A DNA stretch of 64,000 nt from Saccharibacillus brassicae. GTDB lineage: Bacteria > Bacillota > Bacilli > Paenibacillales > Paenibacillaceae. Numbering within the stretch: the stretch's first letter is position 1; every line of letters begins with the position of its first letter. This document shows, one piece after another, positions 60,834-64,000 of this stretch. Made by a program: the position numbers and the translations under genes. The notes beneath the pieces are model-generated. The model worked only from the letters and a program-made list of their open reading frames with translations. It was not told the origin of the DNA and searched no databases. The stretch lies in contig NZ_CP041217.1 in assembly GCF_006542275.1 (NCBI RefSeq), forward strand, positions 1,287,501 to 1,351,500, given 5' to 3'.

Positions 60834-60852
60834 GATAATGATTTTCATTATC
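60834..60852. promoter_or_regulatory. Fur box upstream of the siderophore-binding lipoprotein gene
   Basis: The 19-mer GATAATGATTTTCATTATC matches the Fur consensus GATAATGATTATCATTATC at 18 of 19 positions. It overlaps the likely promoter of the minus-strand iron operon, giving repression when iron is abundant. Confidence 0.9.
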
Positions 60853-61107
60853 GAATATATAAGGGAGTATATCCGATGTTCGTCCGGCGTTACCATGTAC
60901 TTTTGCGACATTGGCGTCGGACTAATGCGACGCGGGTCGGCGGATACGGCTGGAAGGTGGACGTCCGCGTCTAACTATAGGGCAGCACGAAGCTCGGGTT
61001 TTCCGCTTCTATTGGCACAATTCGAACGCAGGTTATTTTCCAATTCCAGACGATTTTATTCGTCGATTCTAAATCGAAGGTCATACCCTTTATTAATTTA
61101 ATTAGAT
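60853..61107. other. Non-coding stretch, nothing recognised
   Basis: No supported gene on either strand. The GC content falls from the left to the right end, entering the AT-rich islet. Confidence 0.5.
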
Positions 61108-61137
61108 TTGAATAATTTAACACTTAGCTGATATTAT
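61108..61137 (+). promoter_or_regulatory. Promoter of the AT-rich exported-protein genes
   Basis: TTGAAT (-35) at 61108-61113 and TATTAT (-10) at 61132-61137 are 18 nt apart, about 60 nt before the first gene. Confidence 0.6.
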
Positions 61138-61198
61138 AATGATAATATAAAAAAGAATTTAATTCCTATAAATCACGAAGAAACTGGAGGTTATTCAA

Positions 61199-61843
61199 AT
61201 CGCTAAAGCTATTTCTAAGTTATTGATTGTTGGTGTACTGATGCTTTTCGCCACTTCGCCTGTATCTGCCGCTCCAATTGATACTATGGACAAGGAGATT
61301 TCTTCAATACAAAGTGTTATGAACAAAGTAAATGTAGAATTGGGGGCGACCTATTATATTCCGGAAGGAAACGAAGAGAAAGTTTTAAGCAGCCTGGAAG
61401 GAATGAGCTTGGTAGAGATTGAGGATTACTTAGTTAATCAGTATCTGGAAATCCCTTCAGACGATCGATTACAGGAAGAAACTATTCAAGATTTTAATTC
61501 GTTTTTTGAAAACGAATCAGAGAACGTAATTACTCCTACGGCTCACACTGAAACTATTCGACAAATTCATCCTCTGCCCTACAATGCCACACTCTACTTG
61601 AATTCCACTGTGTTCAGCCCTACTGGAGCAGCTGGAACTTTTACTTACCAAAATGTAAGAAGTTACGGAGTCACTTATCCACCAACTTTCACCGGATTCT
61701 ATTATAAAGTAGAGAAGATTGATCATCGAATACATCCAAATAGAAAAGCAGTTGGAATTGATATCAAAGGACATCCTGAAAATGCAAAGGGTATCGCTCT
61801 TGCTATTGTGCTTAGGACTCAACACATTTTTAATGCGGGATAA
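61199..61843 (+). CDS. Exported hypothetical protein with probable AUC start, 214 aa
   Basis: ACTGGAGG at 61183-61190 points to the codon at 61199, which is ATC. Reading from there gives (M)AKAISKLLIVGVLMLF with positive n-region, hydrophobic core and ATSPVSA-AP cleavage site. Starting at the first usual codon (TTG at 61223) would lose the charged part. The mature protein is about 190 residues, acidic then beta-rich (TLYLNSTVFSPTGAAGTFTYQN, YGVTYPPTFTGFYYKVEKID). No family recognised. GC is about 38%, far below the neighbours, suggesting transfer. It precedes another exported gene by 23-32 nt. Confidence 0.6.
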   Translation: MAKAISKLLIVGVLMLFATSPVSAAPIDTMDKEISSIQSVMNKVNVELGATYYIPEGNEEKVLSSLEGMSLVEIEDYLVNQYLEIPSDDRLQEETIQDFNSFFENESENVITPTAHTETIRQIHPLPYNATLYLNSTVFSPTGAAGTFTYQNVRSYGVTYPPTFTGFYYKVEKIDHRIHPNRKAVGIDIKGHPENAKGIALAIVLRTQHIFNAG

Positions 61844-61866
61844 ACGAATGAGGGGCCTTCTAGGAG

Positions 61867-62181
61867 GTGACTATTATAAAATCAAACAAGAAATATGCAG
61901 GAGTAAGCTTTGCCTCGTTACTGCTTCTGCTGCTCCTCACGGCATCCGATATTTCTGAACAACCCCGTGCAGCTGCCGATCCGGCTGCCGCTTTGCATCC
62001 AGTCTTCCTACCTAAAGAACCGGTCCCTGCACGCAAATCTCCCACAGGTAGAGAGTTCGAATGTGCAGAAGGGAAAGGCATCGAGTTTTTGCCCAATGAG
62101 AATAACGACACTCAAGTTCAACTGATTCCGACCTATAAATCGGGAGAACGCCCGACCATTTCCCTTCTGCACTCCAAGTAA
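61867..62181 (+). CDS. Small exported hypothetical protein, about 101-104 aa
   Basis: The GTG at 61867 overlaps the AGGAGG that would serve it. The best-spaced codon is ATA at 61876, 8 nt after AGGAGG. From ATA the protein is (M)KSNKKYAGVSFASLLLLLLLTA, a good signal peptide, then a 75-residue mature part (HPVFLPKEPVPARKSPTGRE, EFLPNENNDTQVQLIP). I give the GTG coordinate as the conventional start. No family recognised. A terminator follows. Confidence 0.55.
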   Translation: MTIIKSNKKYAGVSFASLLLLLLLTASDISEQPRAAADPAAALHPVFLPKEPVPARKSPTGREFECAEGKGIEFLPNENNDTQVQLIPTYKSGERPTISLLHSK

Positions 62182-62184
62182 TGC

Positions 62185-62213
62185 AAAAAGCAGCTCATAT
62201 GAGCTGCTTTTTT
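62185..62213 (+). terminator. Rho-independent terminator
   Basis: AAAAAGCAGCTC-ATAT-GAGCTGCTTTTTT, immediately after the stop codon of the small exported protein. Confidence 0.9.
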
Positions 62214-62290
62214 GTGTGAATAACTGTTGGACTCCGATTAGCTTGCCTGCCACACGATACGAGGTCGACACTTTCTTTCCAGCGAAGACT

Positions 62291-62899
62291 TCACACCCTC
62301 TCTTTTACGTTCAAATAATTCTCTTTCCCAAGCGAGAACCGCAGTAACTCAGAATCATACCCTTCGCTTCGAAAAACTTCGATTATGTTCGCAATCCGGT
62401 CTTCAAGTCCCCGATTCATGTTCGTCTCCAACTGGATTTCCAGCGGCAGCACCGGTATAGCCGTACCCTCGACCACGACCCGCTTGATGTACGGCCACAC
62501 GGACGGACCGCTTTCCCAGATGCCCGTTGCCGGCACATATTCAAAATCGGGAGTCGGTTCGATGCTGCCTATTTCCACTTTAACGCCCCGGATCACAAAT
62601 CGGGCAAACGTCCATTTGTAATTGGCATGATCCGCAAAGGTAAGGACAGGCTGCGAGGGCGTGGACCTCCACTTGGACACCTCTGTGTGTTCAACGACTT
62701 GCGACTCTGGTAAAAAAGCTTCAAACAAACACACGACTTTCTCTACGTCCGGCGCATTTTTCAAAATTACATCGATATCGTTGGGTTGGATTGAAGTGCA
62801 GCCGTTGATAACGGTAGCCGCCGATCCTCCTATGACGTAAGGAATCCCTGTTTGGTTTATTGTTCCTGCGACTTCGGCGAGTACGTGCATGAGGTTCAT
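62291..62899 (-). CDS. Nucleotidyltransferase-fold protein
   Basis: The 202-residue product starts MNLMHVLAEVAGTINQTG with AAAGGAG 8 nt upstream. The catalytic pattern VIGGSAATVINGCTSIQPNDIDVIL (GGS...DxD) marks the minimal nucleotidyltransferase superfamily. It has a long C-terminal part (LPLEIQLETNMNRGLEDRIANIIEV) like aminoglycoside adenylyltransferase-related or AbiEii-like proteins. The substrate is unknown. The upstream gene is a second nucleotidyltransferase 54 nt away, so the two may act together. Longer in-frame TTG start at 62953 has no site. Confidence 0.8.
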   Translation of the reverse strand: MNLMHVLAEVAGTINQTGIPYVIGGSAATVINGCTSIQPNDIDVILKNAPDVEKVVCLFEAFLPESQVVEHTEVSKWRSTPSQPVLTFADHANYKWTFARFVIRGVKVEIGSIEPTPDFEYVPATGIWESGPSVWPYIKRVVVEGTAIPVLPLEIQLETNMNRGLEDRIANIIEVFRSEGYDSELLRFSLGKENYLNVKERV

Positions 62900-62953
62900 C
62901 GGGATTTGCTCCTTTTCAAGTCTTCTCCACTCTCTCGTGACGGTGTTCGCCAA

Positions 62954-63721
62954 TCAGTCGGAAGCAGTTCTGGAAGCAGCCATCGTCTGCAAAGCCTGCT
63001 CAAAATAGCGGTACACTTGATCCGCAAGCCCGAGAAACTCCGCCACCGGTACATCAGGGTTCAGATAACAAGCATACAGCTCCTCCACCCAGGCAGAATC
63101 GATCTCGCAGTAGGTTGCGATAGCGTTCTTCATCTCCACGATGTCGTCCTCCCATACCCCCGTATGTTCCAACACGAGAGAATATAGAGCCCGAATCAAT
63201 CGCTTGGCATACCCTTTGATGTATCGGGTCTTCAGGGCCGGGTCGTCGGTCTCGGCAAGTAAACGGTGCAGACGCTTCACTTCCGCTTCGGTATCTGTAT
63301 TCAGGTCTAAAATGAACGCTGGCGCAATAACGATCGGCGGTACTTGTTCTCCGAGGTCAGGACCATGGACGCACACGCAAATGATCTTGATCCAAAATCC
63401 CCACTCGTTCGGTTTATGCAAGACGTCGTCGATCGAGCAGACGATCGTATCGATCTTGGTGAGGAATGGATATTGTGCCAACAGCCTGTCTTTGATAAGA
63501 GATACTTTGTCGTAATCGATCTCTTCGGGCTTTGCGCACACCAGCGTGAAATCCGCATCCGATTTGAAAGGTGTGGCCGTTCCTTTTGGAACCGAACCGC
63601 ACATATACAGGCTGTGGACCTGACCCCCGAATTCGGCGAGGATCTCATCGATATACTTCTCCACAAATTCCTTGTATTCGTCCTGTATCTCTATTCGATT
63701 GATCACTTTTTCCAGTCTCAT
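62954..63721 (-). CDS. Nucleotidyltransferase (aminoglycoside ANT-like)
   Basis: The 255-residue product starts MRLEKVINRIEIQDEYKEF with AGGAGG 7 nt upstream. Motif SLYMCGSVPKGTATPFKSDADFTLVC is the G-S...D-x-D nucleotidyltransferase signature. The rest is helical (LIRALYSLVLEHTGVWEDDIV), as in ANT-type enzymes that adenylylate antibiotics. Whether it modifies a drug is not evident. It lies between an APH-like kinase gene and a second nucleotidyltransferase gene, so it may belong to a drug-modification or small-molecule module. Confidence 0.82.
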   Translation of the reverse strand: MRLEKVINRIEIQDEYKEFVEKYIDEILAEFGGQVHSLYMCGSVPKGTATPFKSDADFTLVCAKPEEIDYDKVSLIKDRLLAQYPFLTKIDTIVCSIDDVLHKPNEWGFWIKIICVCVHGPDLGEQVPPIVIAPAFILDLNTDTEAEVKRLHRLLAETDDPALKTRYIKGYAKRLIRALYSLVLEHTGVWEDDIVEMKNAIATYCEIDSAWVEELYACYLNPDVPVAEFLGLADQVYRYFEQALQTMAASRTASD

Positions 63722-63756
63722 CCGGTTTCCTCCTACGCTAAAAAAACGATAAAAGA

Positions 63757-64000
63757 TCAAAAAACGACTTTCCTGAAATACTCCATTTTACTGTCGATAA
63801 AGCCCTCTTCAAAGTCGGCGCCCCCTACCAGCTCCGATTCGCTAAAACATAAACCAAACAGCCACAGTTGTCTCAATACGACAAATAGAGCAACCGCTGC
63901 GATATCGTAAGCTCTCCACCCATACCCCGAAATATCGAAATCGTAATGGGTTAACACTCCGTCGTCCGTAAAGGCTGTATTCGTGTTGCCATGCAAGTCC
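63757..64000 (-). CDS. APH-like phosphotransferase, C-terminal part (runs off right edge)
   Basis: Visible residues start DLHGNTNTAFTDDG and continue VLTHYDFDISGYGWRAYDIA, i.e. the H-G-(N/D)-x-x-x-N catalytic loop and D-F-D metal motif of aminoglycoside-phosphotransferase-like kinases. In homologues I know, about 35-40 residues separate YDIA from the next helix; here AVALFVVLRQLWLFGLCF follows directly, so an in-frame deletion is likely. The 5' part lies beyond the window. It precedes the ANT-like gene by 35 nt. Confidence 0.75.
   Translation of the reverse strand, partial: DLHGNTNTAFTDDGVLTHYDFDISGYGWRAYDIAAVALFVVLRQLWLFGLCFSESELVGGADFEEGFIDSKMEYFRKVVF

Overview
The window looks like a chromosomal segment of a Gram-positive, spore-forming Paenibacillaceae bacterium (Paenibacillus or Saccharibacillus type). 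This is an inference. It rests on strong AGGAGG-type ribosome binding sites, a YheC/YheD-type spore-coat ATP-grasp protein, an S-layer-homology (SLH) surface protein, LplB/LplC-type sugar permeases without a local ATPase, and intergenic AAATAA...TTATTT repeats of a kind I associate with Paenibacillus. Most of the window is GC-rich, so nearly every real gene carries long antisense open frames; these were discarded. No rRNA, tRNA, CRISPR array, transposase or complete prophage was seen.

Layout. 1-10.9 kb: a fructan/levan utilisation operon on the minus strand. Its order is a LacI repressor, two permeases, a binding lipoprotein, a fructokinase fused to a GH32 hydrolase, and two more GH32 enzymes (the last runs off the left edge). 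Three near-identical palindromic operators mark autoregulation and operon control. 11-13.4 kb: small unknown genes, a GNAT-ASCH fusion and a broken Cys-Ser-Cys-type secreted-protein gene. 13.6-15.9 kb: a fused trehalose-6-phosphate synthase/phosphatase, followed by a 113-bp tandem repeat block. 16.7-20.5 kb: two RidA proteins with a histidine phosphatase, a shikimate kinase, a lipoprotein, an unknown gene and a truncated VOC gene. 20.7-24.5 kb: a GH78 rhamnosidase divergent from its likely AraC regulator. 24.5-34 kb: an isochorismatase-like hydrolase, a secreted 5'-nucleotidase with an SH3 domain, a polyol dehydrogenase, VOC and GrpB proteins, Paenibacillus-type repeats and a GH36 alpha-galactosidase. 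34-41.3 kb: housekeeping and resistance-type genes, including a C39-like peptidase, an APH-like kinase, YheC/D, a FusB-like EF-G-binding protein and DinB.

41.4-50.2 kb is the most unusual part. A 1.8-kDa-residue-scale (about 1845 aa) SLH-anchored cadherin-like protein has its repeats in a regular (C-C-X)3-C order. It lies downstream of three tandem phage tail-collar paralogues, with a divergent GNAT gene and two small helical proteins next to it.

50.2-57 kb holds a reductase, a GNAT protein, a Prp-like protein that has lost both catalytic residues, a three-gene quinone reductase/phospholipase-like operon, a 38-residue-period RCC1-like protein and a P-loop kinase. 57.2-60.9 kb is an iron/siderophore locus (Fur box, binding lipoprotein, FhuF-type reductase, and an AraC regulator fused to a binding-protein domain) with no permease. 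61.1-62.2 kb is an AT-rich islet whose two exported small proteins appear to start at AUC and AUA codons. 62.3-64 kb holds two nucleotidyltransferases and the end of an APH-like kinase gene that seems internally deleted.
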